Positions 16,414-27,400 of a stretch of DNA of 64,000 nucleotides are shown here, one piece after another (the first letter of the stretch is position 1; each line of letters opens with the position of its first letter). The notes beneath the pieces are model-generated. The model did not search any database and had not been told where the DNA came from. It worked only from the letters and a program-made list of their open reading frames with translations. Source of the DNA: Planctomycetota bacterium. GTDB taxonomy: Bacteria; Planctomycetota; Uabimicrobiia; Uabimicrobiales; Uabimicrobiaceae. The stretch spans positions 1 through 64,000 of the forward strand of contig JAJDCR010000055.1 in the NCBI GenBank assembly GCA_029260735.1, in the 5' to 3' direction. The position numbers and the translations under genes are program-made.

Positions 16414-19400
16414 CTACTTTGCAATATTTTTCTTCCAGTATTTTTTAAATTCTCTGTTGATTTTGTTTGCACTAGGGAAAACTTTTTCAAAAACTTCTTG
16501 TTGGGTATGCCCTGATCTTCTTAAAGAAAAATATCGGCGAAATTGATCGGGCCTTTCTTTTATAAGAAAGTGACACCAAGCATGTGCATACGTACTATGA
16601 AAGTCCAACTCTTCAGGATGATAAAACTCTTCTTCTCCTAGCTTGGCAATGGTTTCAATTCCTAAAAAGATGTTTTTATCTAAGAAACTGCGTAGAGATA
16701 AGTTGGCTAAAGAGAAATTATGATCAGAGCTTGTCGCTCCTTGGGCGTAGAAGTATTTTTCTAAACCTTCTTGAATCCAAGGAAAAACCGTTTGTTTTTC
16801 CTGAGCAAGAAGCTGGGTTGTGCTAGCTTTAAGTGTTTGAGAATATAATACCTGTGGGTGATTGTCCGTTGTAACTATAAGTTCTTTGGTCACAGGCCAG
16901 TAGTAGCAAATACTATTTTTAGAAATTTCAGGAAGAGCTATGGACAAATAGGTCTGAAAAAGGCTCTTATTCGTGGCTAAAAAAACTTTTTGCTTTTTCT
17001 CTGGTGTGAAAGCCGTAATCTTTTGATATTCCTTCATGAATTCTTCTAGCCACTGAAGAAAGCCGTCGATGGGCACTTTATCTTGATCGCTGAATACTTC
17101 ATAATGAGAAGAAACCCTTCTACTTTGAGGAAAAGAAAGCATTTTTAAAGATTGCAAGAAAGCTTGAGAAAGTTCTTTGTCTTGAGCTACCGAAGCATAC
17201 TTTTTTACAATGGTGAGAGCTTCTTTATCTCGGTCCATTTCCAAGTAAATTTCTGCTAAAGAACGATATGGTAAGATGCTGCGGGGGGCAAGAGAAAGAG
17301 CTTTGACGTAATCGTCTAAAGCAGACTTGTAAAGTTTTTGACTTTGATAAACCTCTCCTCTTGCTAAATGGGTTGTAAAAATATCAGGCTCTAATTGAAT
17401 AGCAAAAGAAGCGTCCTGTAAAGCTCGTCCTGTGTTTCCTAGGAGAAGGTATACTTGAGAACGGGCAACATAAAAAAAAGCAATCTTGGGCTCTTCTTCG
17501 ATAGCAGCGGTGAGAAGGAGATAAGCTTCTTTGAAATTTCCTTGTAGAGAGAGACGACGAGCTCGTGACCATTTAGCTTTTGCTTGAGAAGAGCAAGCAG
17601 CCAATTTATCAATAGCACTTGCCGGGATGTAGTACCAATGATCTTGTTTTTGAGATTGAGATAGCTTTGTTTGAATTTCTTGAACACGTTTCTCATACCA
17701 CTGAGAAGAAATTTCTCCTGTAATCTCGATTTCATCAAATTTAACTTGGGAGCCTCTCGTCCCAAAAGCAATTTTTCCTTTTTGGTATTCTTTATTTTGG
17801 GCTTTTAGAATTCTTTGCCCAGCAATGGCTAAACTAAGGTTTCCTTCATTGGCGAGAACTGTTATTCGGTACCACTTTCCGGAAGGAATCGTGGGAGAAG
17901 TTGCTTGGTCTAGAATTTGAATTTTGTTTTCCAAATAAGCTTCAATCAAATTTCTATTTTTTTTGTCTGTGGCTTCTGTTAAGTAGTTTAATCCTAATAA
18001 ATATCCGCTAGTTGCTATACTTTCTGAATCGGCAAATATTTTCAAATACAGGTTATGTTCCTTTGGCTCAACCAACTGAGCTCGATAACGAAGAGCTAAA
18101 TTCCCTGTGAACTCAACGTCTAAAGTGGCAAAAATCGCTTCGTTTTGCGAAGCTTTAACTCTCAAGTGACCATTGCTAAAAGATACACTTTCTAATTTAT
18201 CCTCTGGTTGTGTTTTCCAAGGGCCTTTTTTTTCTTCCGGAGCAAAAGAATATTCCAGTATCCATTTTCGGGGACCTACTTTGCGTGGTTTTCCTCCGAA
18301 GACAATGTACGGTAACTCTTCTGGGTTAATCTTCGCTCCTTCTTGAGAGAGCTTCAGGGCGGCTTCTTCTAAAAAAAAGAACGAGCTATTTTTCTCTTCT
18401 TCAAGGGAAGTAATTTGGGCAAAGGCTTGGGAGAGTTTTTCTAGTTCTAACTGAACTAAGGTGCTTTTTAGGGAAGTAAGTTTTTGCCAGTAGTCTTTTC
18501 CGTAAATATATCCTAGTTTATGGCGGGTCAAACTGTGGTTAGGAGCACGAGTGAGAATTTTTTCGAACTCGATTTGTGCTAATAGTTTAAATCCTTGTTC
18601 TTCACACCAAAGGCCTAGGTTATAGCGAGCTTGAATATCTTCTGGAGAGATTTGTTTTTGGTATTTCCAATATCGATCCCACGGAGAAAGGAGAGGTTTC
18701 ATTTTTAAAATTTGCTTGGAGGTCAAGTAGCGAACGCCTTCGGGGGTACGTAGTTGAAAAAGGTTTTTGTTTTTTTCTTTTAAGTAACCTTGGACATAGG
18801 ATTTTTTTAGGGCTAAAAGATACCATTTTCCTAGCTCTTTTTCTTGAAACCATTCTTCGGCAAAAAAAACTAGCCCTTCCTTTTTTTTGCTTAAGATTTC
18901 TTCTTCTTTTTTGAAGGTATCTGTTTTTGTCCAGCGCTCTCTAATGAAAATAGAACCTTGCGCTTTCATTTCTTCGGAGTAGAGATTTCGACGTTTGCTC
19001 AGTCTTTGCTCTTGGTAGTTTTTCCAACGAAGAATCTCGCGTTGCTTACTGTTTTCAGGAGAAAGTTCTTTGGGGTCTATCGTTTTGTCTTCTGGGATTT
19101 TTTCTTTTTGGAGAGCCTGAAATTCAGTTATAGTTAAAAGTTTCCCCTCCGCCGCAAGATATCCTCCCACAGGTACCTCTTGGTGAAGTTCCTTTGCTAG
19201 TTTTTGCCAAGCTTTTTCTTTATCTTCTGGATATTTTTGAACGTAAAAAAATAATGCCTCTCGGGCAAAGTCGGCTAAGCTATTTTCGAAACAAAAAATA
19301 GCGAGTTCCCAAGGGTATCTTTCGAGAAGACCACCGCGCGAGAAAATTTGATAAACTTCTTCAGGAGTAAGCCTTTGCCAAGGGAGAAACATAATTTTGT

Positions 19401-21192
19401 TTTGAGAGTAATCGACTAATGTTATTTTACGCTCACTAACAGCTCTTAGTTGGACAGGTTTTCCTCGAAAGCGAAAAAGCAAAGGGTTTGTCTTAACAAC
19501 TTGCTCCAAGTCATTAATTAAAGTTTGGTATATTTTGGCTAGTTTAACTTGTTCTTGGTAGAGAGTTTTATCTTCTTTATTTTCGCTAAGCTCAATGGCT
19601 TTTTCGTATTTTTGAATGGCTTCTGAGAAATGATACTTAATAAAGGCAGTTTTTGCCTTTTCTGCCAATTGCACAGCACGCTTTTTTTCTTGCTGAGTAG
19701 CAGAAATATTTTCGTTAGTTGTTGGATTCTTCTCGGTATTCAGGTTTCTTTTTTGGTACTTGGGAAGAAAGAATATAAAAGCGACAAAAAACAAAAATAC
19801 AAAAATGGCGGCTCCTACTAAGGACGTCTTCATTTTTTTACGGCTTCTTTGATAGTGATGAAGGACTGTATCAATAGTTGCTGCTTCATCGGCATTGGCA
19901 TATTCTCGTCTTTTTTTGAGGTAAATAATCTCTTCTTCGATTACCTGTTTTTGTTGCTGGTGGCTTTCTTGAAAATCTTGATTTAATTCCTCTTCGATGC
20001 TATCCTCTTCGCTTTTTTCTTGATCGGTGATAGCTCTCAAACTCGTTTCGGCAGTGGCTTCATGTTCTCGTTCTTCTTGGTCAACTTGACTAATAATAAA
20101 ATTAGTCTGTTCAATGGCTTTCTCTAGTTCTCCTTCCATACCATCGATCTGAGTTTCCTCTGTTTTTTCCATTTGGAGCTGACGTACCTTATGGGCCACT
20201 TCTTTTTTTCTGGCCAAAGCCCATTTGTTGGTAATCGCTTTCCTCGACAAATAGCCTTTAATTACCAAAATCTCAGATAGCTTGATCTCTAAACCTTGAG
20301 CTTGGAGTTCTTTTAATATTTTTTCACATTTTTCGACAATACCTTCTTTGAGTTGATTTTTCTCTTTTAATTGCCAAAAAAAATCATGTTCCTCTGGACT
20401 GAGTTGAAAAAGATGAAAGCGAGGACGTTGATCAATATGAAAGCGTCGGTGGAGTGATAGGGAAACTTCTAATGCATCTCCTCTGGATAGGAAGTTTAAA
20501 AAAAAGAGGAGTTCGGAATATTTGAGTGGTAGTTTCCATTTTGTTTCAATCTCTTTCCAAAGCAAAATAGCTTTTTCGTGTTGTTCTGAGGAAAGTTTCT
20601 TTTTGCTAATGGCAATTTTTCCGAAAAGAATGGCAATGTATTTGCGAACATGCGTGGAGCTAAAGTCGCTGACTTCTATTTTACATCGACGCGAATTAAG
20701 ATCCGGTAATTTTTTGCGCAGTTTCTTGGAGAGAAGTTTTTTGTCATGAAGAATGGTTGTTAAGTGGATATGAAAACCTGCTTGAGACAAGTTTTTTTGG
20801 ATGTTAAGAGCCAGGTGGATATGCTTTTCAGAAATTTCGTACTTTTGTACGACCTCCTCGTGTACTTTAGGAAATCCCTCTTTCTCGTCGGTTGGAAATT
20901 TTTCCACTCCTAGAGTTTGTTTTAAAATTAGGTCATCTTGGTCAGTAAAGTTGTAGGTTTTTAATGGATGTACTTTTTTCGTGCGCAAAGACTGGAACAT
21001 GGCATACTGAATAGTACAAACATTTTCTCGAGAGAGAACACCTTCTTCATAAAGAATTTGAGAAACTCTTTTGTTAATTCCTAGTACTTGCAAAGCACTG
21101 GCTAACTTGATCGCTTGCTTTACCTTCTGTTTGTCGGCAAACTGGTGGGTGACAGCAATCTTTCCAAAAACGAAGTCACTGTTGCGGATCAT
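16414..21192 (-). CDS. Giant TPR membrane protein with MshEN-like repeats
   Basis: A 1592-aa protein. Residues 1-350 contain four degenerate repeats of about 70 aa (FGKIAVTHQFADKQKV, FGKIAISKKKLSSEQH and others) ending in LSRE/LSRK, similar to the two-helix MshEN/GspE-N-like modules at the N-termini of kinases in this window. A Glu-rich segment, a transmembrane helix (about 457-477), and an extracytoplasmic portion follow. The latter includes a LamG/DUF1080-like beta-sandwich (about 1000-1167), TPRs (about 1210-1330) and a C-terminal region like the DUF1570 peptidase group (PWIQEGLEKYFYAQG). The zinc HExxH motif expected before it is absent. It lies 23 bp after the kinase-phosphatase gene. 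Confidence 0.7.
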   Translation of the reverse strand: MIRNSDFVFGKIAVTHQFADKQKVKQAIKLASALQVLGINKRVSQILYEEGVLSRENVCTIQYAMFQSLRTKKVHPLKTYNFTDQDDLILKQTLGVEKFPTDEKEGFPKVHEEVVQKYEISEKHIHLALNIQKNLSQAGFHIHLTTILHDKKLLSKKLRKKLPDLNSRRCKIEVSDFSSTHVRKYIAILFGKIAISKKKLSSEQHEKAILLWKEIETKWKLPLKYSELLFFLNFLSRGDALEVSLSLHRRFHIDQRPRFHLFQLSPEEHDFFWQLKEKNQLKEGIVEKCEKILKELQAQGLEIKLSEILVIKGYLSRKAITNKWALARKKEVAHKVRQLQMEKTEETQIDGMEGELEKAIEQTNFIISQVDQEEREHEATAETSLRAITDQEKSEEDSIEEELNQDFQESHQQQKQVIEEEIIYLKKRREYANADEAATIDTVLHHYQRSRKKMKTSLVGAAIFVFLFFVAFIFFLPKYQKRNLNTEKNPTTNENISATQQEKKRAVQLAEKAKTAFIKYHFSEAIQKYEKAIELSENKEDKTLYQEQVKLAKIYQTLINDLEQVVKTNPLLFRFRGKPVQLRAVSERKITLVDYSQNKIMFLPWQRLTPEEVYQIFSRGGLLERYPWELAIFCFENSLADFAREALFFYVQKYPEDKEKAWQKLAKELHQEVPVGGYLAAEGKLLTITEFQALQKEKIPEDKTIDPKELSPENSKQREILRWKNYQEQRLSKRRNLYSEEMKAQGSIFIRERWTKTDTFKKEEEILSKKKEGLVFFAEEWFQEKELGKWYLLALKKSYVQGYLKEKNKNLFQLRTPEGVRYLTSKQILKMKPLLSPWDRYWKYQKQISPEDIQARYNLGLWCEEQGFKLLAQIEFEKILTRAPNHSLTRHKLGYIYGKDYWQKLTSLKSTLVQLELEKLSQAFAQITSLEEEKNSSFFFLEEAALKLSQEGAKINPEELPYIVFGGKPRKVGPRKWILEYSFAPEEKKGPWKTQPEDKLESVSFSNGHLRVKASQNEAIFATLDVEFTGNLALRYRAQLVEPKEHNLYLKIFADSESIATSGYLLGLNYLTEATDKKNRNLIEAYLENKIQILDQATSPTIPSGKWYRITVLANEGNLSLAIAGQRILKAQNKEYQKGKIAFGTRGSQVKFDEIEITGEISSQWYEKRVQEIQTKLSQSQKQDHWYYIPASAIDKLAACSSQAKAKWSRARRLSLQGNFKEAYLLLTAAIEEEPKIAFFYVARSQVYLLLGNTGRALQDASFAIQLEPDIFTTHLARGEVYQSQKLYKSALDDYVKALSLAPRSILPYRSLAEIYLEMDRDKEALTIVKKYASVAQDKELSQAFLQSLKMLSFPQSRRVSSHYEVFSDQDKVPIDGFLQWLEEFMKEYQKITAFTPEKKQKVFLATNKSLFQTYLSIALPEISKNSICYYWPVTKELIVTTDNHPQVLYSQTLKASTTQLLAQEKQTVFPWIQEGLEKYFYAQGATSSDHNFSLANLSLRSFLDKNIFLGIETIAKLGEEEFYHPEELDFHSTYAHAWCHFLIKERPDQFRRYFSLRRSGHTQQEVFEKVFPSANKINREFKKYWKKNIAK

Positions 21193-21215
21193 CTTTACTA
21201 TCCCTGAATCAAAAT

Positions 21216-23204
21216 CTAAACTACTTTGAAAGCTACGATGGTAACATCATCCGCGTCTTCAAGCGAACCTTGTGAAAAACTAGCCACTTCGTTTTTGATC
21301 GCACTGATGACTCCCTCTAAATCATTGCTTCCGGTTTGTTCTATAACCTCACAAAGCCGTTCGAAACCAAATTCTTCTCCTTTTTTAGATGTACATTCTG
21401 TAATTCCATCCGTGAATTGAATTAAAATGTCACCTTGTTGGAGAGGAATTTTGACTTCTTCACAATTTAGAGCCCAAGGAACTCCTACAATGGTTCCTTT
21501 AGGAGAGAAACTGATTAAGCGAGGATCTCTCTTAACATTATATAAAATTAAGGGGTTATGACCTGCTCGAGAGAAGGTGAAAGTCTTTTTTTGTACATCT
21601 AAAACACCATAGGCAATGGTTGTAAAAGTAGTGGTATCCATATCAGGACTTAGTTCTGTGTTTGCGTACTCTAATACTTGAGTAGGAGAATCTATGTTTT
21701 TAGCCATAACTTTTACAATAGACTTGACCATTCCCATTACGACAGCCGCTTCGACACCGTGGCCGGTGACATCTCCAATAACAATTCCTAGATGTTTTTC
21801 ATCAAGAAGGACAAAATCATAAAAGTCTCCTCCAATTTTTTCCATGGGCTCAAAGGTGACATGAAACTCAAAGTTAGAAATTTTAGGAGTCCGAGGAAAC
21901 ATGGCTCGTATTCGTTTTTGAGCAACGGAAAGTAGTTTGGACTCAGTATAAACTTTAATATCTTGGAGAACCTCTTCTGATTTTTGATATCGTTTTGCGG
22001 GGTTTGGCTCTAAACATTTCATAACGATTTTACTAAGAGGTTCGGGAATGAGAGGATTTACTTTGTGAGGAAGGTTCTTAGGTCTTTGTCGAAGAACTTT
22101 GACGTATTTGAGAGGATCTTTTAATACTTCAGGATCATAAGGGAGTTGACCACAGAGGCATTCATAAAAAATTACCCCCAAGGAATAAATATCCGTTCTA
22201 TAGTCCACATCGGAAGCACTTTTTGCTTGTTCGGGGGAAATATACCCCATCGTTCCCATCGCTTGACCTTTGACAGTTAAAGCTATTCTTTCTTCGTCGG
22301 GGTCGACGATTTTGGAAAGAGCTAGGCCGACGAGCTTAATGTAGTCGTTTTTTGTTAAAATGATGTTTGTCGGATTGACATCTCGGTGAATGATATTTTG
22401 ACGATGAGCAAAAGAGAGGGCACTAGCCAATTGACTGATTATTTTACAAGTGGCATCAATATCAAGCTTTTTCTTTTGTTGAAGTAGCTCACGGAGAGTT
22501 TCTCCCTCGACGTATTCCATGACAACATAGTGCATGCGAAATTCTTGGCTAATTCCTGTATCAAAAATTTGAACAATGTAGGGGTGATTCAAGCGCCAAG
22601 CCAAGTTCGCCATGTTCATAAAACGTTTTACAAGTGTGGGGTTATTTAAGTTTTTCGGAGCAACTGTTTTTATGGCAACTTGACGATTAAGAGATTTTTG
22701 AATCCCCTTGTAAACGATTCCCATACTTCCATAGTTGAGAACATCTTCAAAGTAATATCCATCAATTTCATTTCCGACGGGATTGCTATGATCTGTTTGA
22801 GTAGGAGCTGCTTTTTTTTGCGGAGCAATCTTAACTACAATGGGTTCTTTTGAGGAACGAGTAGAGCGGAATAGATCACGACCAGTTAGTTCATAAATTT
22901 TAAAATTGAAGTTGATGTGGGGAGTAAGCGTCATCATATCCCCACTCTTTATGGTCGCCGTATTCTCTACTGTTTTTGCGTTGAGATAGATGTTATGAGA
23001 AGATTGTTTTTGGACGACAACCTCTCCATCCTTATTTTTAAGGAGACAGACATATTCTGCTTCGGAACTACTTTCCCCCGGACGGTCATAGGGAACTTCC
23101 TGCAAGGCGATTGCGAAAGCATCTCCCCATTGCAAATACTTGGAATATCTTTTTTGCTGGTTTCTGAGTTTATCAATGCATGTGATGGTAATTTTTACCG
23201 TCAT
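21216..23204 (-). CDS. Degenerate Ser/Thr kinase fused to PP2C/SpoIIE phosphatase
   Basis: About 662 aa. An N-terminal FHA-like beta domain (about 1-105) precedes a kinase domain (about 150-420) and a C-terminal PPM/SpoIIE phosphatase (about 450-660; GGDFYDFVLLD, IGDVTGHGVEAA, DADDVTIVAF). The kinase keeps the VAIK lysine and HRD aspartate but has NPTN instead of KPxN and VGL instead of DFG, and its glycine loop is weakened. It is therefore probably catalytically weak or a pseudokinase regulating the phosphatase. I chose ATG 23204 over GTG 23222 because AAAGG lies at a suitable distance upstream of it. It begins the long minus-strand run ending with the tetraheme cytochrome. Confidence 0.85.
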   Translation of the reverse strand: MTVKITITCIDKLRNQQKRYSKYLQWGDAFAIALQEVPYDRPGESSSEAEYVCLLKNKDGEVVVQKQSSHNIYLNAKTVENTATIKSGDMMTLTPHINFNFKIYELTGRDLFRSTRSSKEPIVVKIAPQKKAAPTQTDHSNPVGNEIDGYYFEDVLNYGSMGIVYKGIQKSLNRQVAIKTVAPKNLNNPTLVKRFMNMANLAWRLNHPYIVQIFDTGISQEFRMHYVVMEYVEGETLRELLQQKKKLDIDATCKIISQLASALSFAHRQNIIHRDVNPTNIILTKNDYIKLVGLALSKIVDPDEERIALTVKGQAMGTMGYISPEQAKSASDVDYRTDIYSLGVIFYECLCGQLPYDPEVLKDPLKYVKVLRQRPKNLPHKVNPLIPEPLSKIVMKCLEPNPAKRYQKSEEVLQDIKVYTESKLLSVAQKRIRAMFPRTPKISNFEFHVTFEPMEKIGGDFYDFVLLDEKHLGIVIGDVTGHGVEAAVVMGMVKSIVKVMAKNIDSPTQVLEYANTELSPDMDTTTFTTIAYGVLDVQKKTFTFSRAGHNPLILYNVKRDPRLISFSPKGTIVGVPWALNCEEVKIPLQQGDILIQFTDGITECTSKKGEEFGFERLCEVIEQTGSNDLEGVISAIKNEVASFSQGSLEDADDVTIVAFKVV

Positions 23205-23433
23205 GAGATGAACCTTTCGCACTCAACCGATCTGGAGAAATATTCTTAGGAATTAGGTACTTTAACACTCAACTGAATAGACATCTAAATAAGTACAAAA
23301 TAAGTACTTTTGGACTCCGAATACCGATCTGTATCATATCCCCCAAAAAGAGAGATGTCAAGTTCTACCTAAGAGAGAGAAAAAAAAATCTTATGAAGAG
23401 GTCCTAGGAGGAAAATTTTGTCTTGGTCTAGGT

Positions 23434-23439
23434 TATAAT
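23434..23439 (+). promoter_or_regulatory. Putative -10 box (TATAAT) upstream of radC leader
   Basis: GGTTATAATG matches a consensus -10 hexamer. A clear -35 at 17-bp spacing is not seen. Transcription from it would produce a leader of about 165 nt before radC, including the possible structured element at 23478-23581. Confidence 0.4.
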
Positions 23440-23477
23440 GTTTTGTATGTATTTAAGAAAAAAATAATGCCATTTTC

Positions 23478-23581
23478 CGGGAGGGCAAGGTTCTTACCGC
23501 GCCGGGAATGCGCTTTGTTCCTGATATTTTGATATAGTAATTAGAGTACATCCCTGGCGTCGCAGGAGATTTGCCCTCCAC
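23478..23581 (+). ncRNA. Candidate structured RNA leader upstream of radC
   Basis: GGAGGGCAA (23480-23488) pairs perfectly with TTGCCCTCC (23571-23579), closing an 82-nt interior that contains local palindromes (GCGC at about 23499 and 23510, CCTGGCGTCGCAGG at about 23553-23566). The block is more GC-rich than its surroundings and lies between a -10-like box and radC. It matches no riboswitch that I recognise. It could be a leader, a small RNA or a repeat element. Confidence 0.4.
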
Positions 23582-23614
23582 CTTAACTTAACAACTTTTT
23601 GTGAAGGAAATAAA

Positions 23615-24307
23615 ATGAAAACAAATAAATCGACTCCGATCAAGCAGCTCCCGACAAGAGAAAGACCTCGTGAAAAATTTGTCGAGCAAGGGGGAGAAAA
23701 CTTAAGTGATGGTGAGCTTTTGGCTATTCTTTTAGGATCTGGTCAAAAAGGACAGGACGTTCTTTCTCTGGCTCGTTCTTTGTTAGCACGCTTTGGAAAC
23801 TTACGCCAGCTTTCATTGAGTACTCTCAGCGAGTTAAGACAGGTTCCAGGCATTGGAGTGGTCAAAGCCGTCGAAATAAAGGCTTGTTTAGAAATTGCTC
23901 GGCGATTTCAACAAGTAGCTCTTTTTCCTGGAGAAAGTGTTTGTAGTAGCAAAAAGGTTTTTGAGCATTTTCATGAGCTTTTACGAGATCAGAAAAAGGA
24001 GCGATTTTACTCTCTTTTGCTCGATAGTAAACATTGTATTATAAAAAAAGACTTAGTTTCTGTGGGGACTCTAAATTTATCTATTGTCCATCCTCGGGAA
24101 GTGTTTGTAACAGCTATCCGAGAAGCGGCTAGCCACATTCTCTTAGTCCATAATCACCCTTCGGGAGATCCCACGCCTAGTCCAGAAGATATTCAAGTCA
24201 CAAAAAGACTTGCTCGCGTAGGGCAACTCATTGGGATTGAAGTAATAGATCATGTAATCATTGGTTGCGGAACCTACATTAGTTTTGTCGAAGAAGGCTT
24301 AATCTGA
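23615..24307 (+). CDS. radC: RadC family JAB-domain protein
   Basis: A 230-aa protein of normal length for the family. A helix-hairpin-helix region (LRQVPGIGVVKAVEI, about 68-82) precedes a JAB1/MPN metalloprotein domain with the metal motif HNHPSGDPTPSPED near residue 180. The opening PTRERPREK also matches the family. RadC was originally linked to DNA repair; its biochemical role remains unsettled in the literature. A GAAGGAAA site precedes the ATG. It is transcribed alone, with 140 bp before the next gene. Confidence 0.92.
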   Translation: MKTNKSTPIKQLPTRERPREKFVEQGGENLSDGELLAILLGSGQKGQDVLSLARSLLARFGNLRQLSLSTLSELRQVPGIGVVKAVEIKACLEIARRFQQVALFPGESVCSSKKVFEHFHELLRDQKKERFYSLLLDSKHCIIKKDLVSVGTLNLSIVHPREVFVTAIREAASHILLVHNHPSGDPTPSPEDIQVTKRLARVGQLIGIEVIDHVIIGCGTYISFVEEGLI

Positions 24308-24448
24308 AAGACAAATTTCCTTCCTACTTTTAGTCGCTTGGATTTCTACTTGCTTTTCTCTCTGAAATTCAATACAATCTTACGCTTGAGTACAACTTTT
24401 CATTAGCCCATTTACGAAATATTATCCTAGAAGTTCACCGAAAGAAAA

Positions 24449-27400
24449 ATGAGTAAGACAAAAATTGAAATCCTCCTGGAAAAAGGAGTGGAAATACCAA
24501 AACCTGATCAGGTTATCGTAGGAGAAGATGTTTCTGTAGAGCACATAGAGCCTGGAGTTACACTGTATCCAGGAGTTAAGCTATATGGCTCTCAAACGCG
24601 TTTAGGATCTGGTAGTCAGATTGGTAAAGAGTATGGTGGCTTATATTCTAATATTTGCACAGGGCGTAATGTCTCACTGGGAAGTGGATTTTATCAAGAC
24701 TGTGTTTTTCTGGATGGAGCAAGTGTTCGTAGTGGAGCGGAGATCCGCGGGGGAACCTTGTTTATGGAAAAAGCTAATGCCGCTCATACTGTTGGCTGCA
24801 AAATGACAGTGGCGGGAATAGCTGTAACCCTCGGTAGTTTGATTAACTTTTGTGATATATTAATCACGGGAGGAAGTGACCAAGCATTTGGTTTTACCGA
24901 GATTGGTAGTGGAGCTATTCACTATAACTTTACTCAAAATGGGCTCAAATTTGCCTCTCTAGTAGGGCCAGGTGCTTTGGGGGAAATGTATGGACTTTTT
25001 CCTCGAACTTTTGTCGGAGGACAAACTCAGGTTATTGGTCCGACTACTATAGGAAGTGGGTGTTTAATACCTGCAGGAACTGCGGTGCGAGCCCAAGTTG
25101 GAAATGGATTGATTTCTGTTCAGCCTCCTCTTCCTGAAGGAAGCAAAAAATATGATCCTGATTATATTACAAGAGCAAAAAGCAAGTTTGACTTAACGGC
25201 TGATCTTATAGTTCATTACCGAGTTTTAGCAGAATACTTTCGTCTAGTTAGGCAAAAATTTGCCCAAATGAGAAAAGATAGTTTTCTCGAAGAGCTTTTG
25301 GGAGTTGCCCGGGATACTCTTTGTGCTAATAGCACAGAGCGAATTTCCTGGCTTTTTGATAAAAAAGAAGAAGGTCAGCAAGTAGACCTATTTGCTAAGC
25401 TACCTCACTCTTTGGGTCTACATCAGGACATGTTAAAGAGTGCTCATGGTAAAAAAATTCGTTTTCATTTAGAAAATATTTATGGGCACGAGCTTCTTCT
25501 AGGAAAGAAAAAAGCCCTCAAGGAATCTTTGGAAAAAGAACTGGATTTGAAGGAGTACGACTCAGGATTTCTGGCCAAGCTTCCTAAGTTAATAGAACAA
25601 TCTGGCGCAAAAGATTACTTCTCCTTTATTCGCGAACTTTCTCCTCAGGACAAAAAACTGGGCCAACAATGGCTTCAAAATGCCCTCACCGATGTCCGCA
25701 AGAAAACAGACCAAATTATTCCTCTGGAAGAAATTTCTCCGATTGTTTTGAAGGTGGAAAAAAATGTTGAGCTTCTTCGGCCTTGCTTAAACAACTTTAC
25801 CGAGCTCTATCAGCATCGTAAATTTATCATCTCAGAAAACTTTTTAGCTTCGGACTTAGGAGTTCTTAACCGAGATTTTGATTGGTACAGTGATATTGCT
25901 GTGCTTTCCGAGGAACTCTTTCAACATGAAAATCAATCTCTTAGTTCAAAAGAGCTTAAAGCTCTTTTTGTTGCTTTAAAAAATATTATTTATCCCACTT
26001 TAGTTAGCTGGCCTATTTTACTTTCGGGAGCGAAAGAAGCTGCTCATGATCCCGACAAAATGCATAGTTTAATTTCCCGAGCGGCCTACCGCTTTCATGG
26101 AACCGATGGCTTGAGGGGAAGTGTTATTTGTCCTCTTAATCGTCCTACTCTTGTTCAGGCAATTCGACGTTTTAACGAGCAACATGAGTTAACTCCAGAG
26201 GTTTTTGAAGGCCTTGCTCGTAACAGTATACGAGCCTTAGAGATTATCAAAGGGGGAAATGTCTCTAGTGTTGCCATTGCCCGTGACACTCGGGATATCT
26301 ATTGCGATGATCCTCAGCTAACGAATGTTTTTTACTATGCTTTAAAAGCAGGTGCTCTTTCTACTGGAAAAACTGTCTATGACTTAGGGGTCACAACAAT
26401 TGCCAATGTCCCTCACGTTTTGGCCTATTTTGATTCTCCTAGTGCTAGTGAAGGGATTGATCTGATCCTTTACAAGAGCGCTTCTCACAACCCTGCTTCT
26501 CAAGATGGGCTTAAGGTTTTTGTTAAACAGCAAGACGATAGAGGACAATCGGTCTATGTTAAAGCTATGTCTGAAATGGAAAATGTCATCTCTGCTCTTC
26601 TTGTCCAGGAGGCCTTTGAGGGAATCCAAGAAAAGAAATGGGGTGTTTACCACAATATTGAAAAATTGGGACAAAAAATCTTTACCCAAGCTTTGACAGA
26701 CCCTCGTAATCTACCACTAAAAAAGTTTTTACCTGAAACTAAAGTAGTCTGTGACCTTTCTCATGGAGCCATCTCTACTCCTGAGTACCAAACCATTTTA
26801 GAGAGTTGCTTAGAAAGAGCAGGAATTTCTGAAACTAAATGGGTAGGAAATCAACCTGATGGAAAAAATATCAATAGCAATGAGGGGGAAGACAGGGTGG
26901 GAGCAGCCCACTTTGAAAATATTCAAGAGATTACTCGAGAAGAAATAGTCTCTGGCCAATCTTTTTTTGGCTTTCCTGTTTTAGAACAATTTTTTGCTTG
27001 GGGAAAAGCACAGAGTAAAGAAGCACAGAATAAAGAAGGGCTAGTTTTTGGCTCCTTAGTGGATGGAGACGGCGACAGGGGAATTTCTCTCGTTTATGAT
27101 TCTTTCACCGACCGAGCACAGGTTTTTGATGGAGATAAATCTCTTTACTTACAAATATACCACGCTGTGGCTGAAAAAAGTTTAAACTTAGGAGACTTAG
27201 TTGTTTTTACAGTAGAGTCGAGTGTAACCTTTATCAATGCGATTCTGGACTGTATTCGCCAAGTTTATCCTGTCGAACTTCTTTTATCTGAAGAAGCGCC
27301 TATTTCTTTAGATAAAATAAATTTGAAAATCACAGCGGTGGGAGATAAGTACATTTTAAAAGAGCAAGCTTTAGGGGGTGAAACTTCTGGCCACATCATT

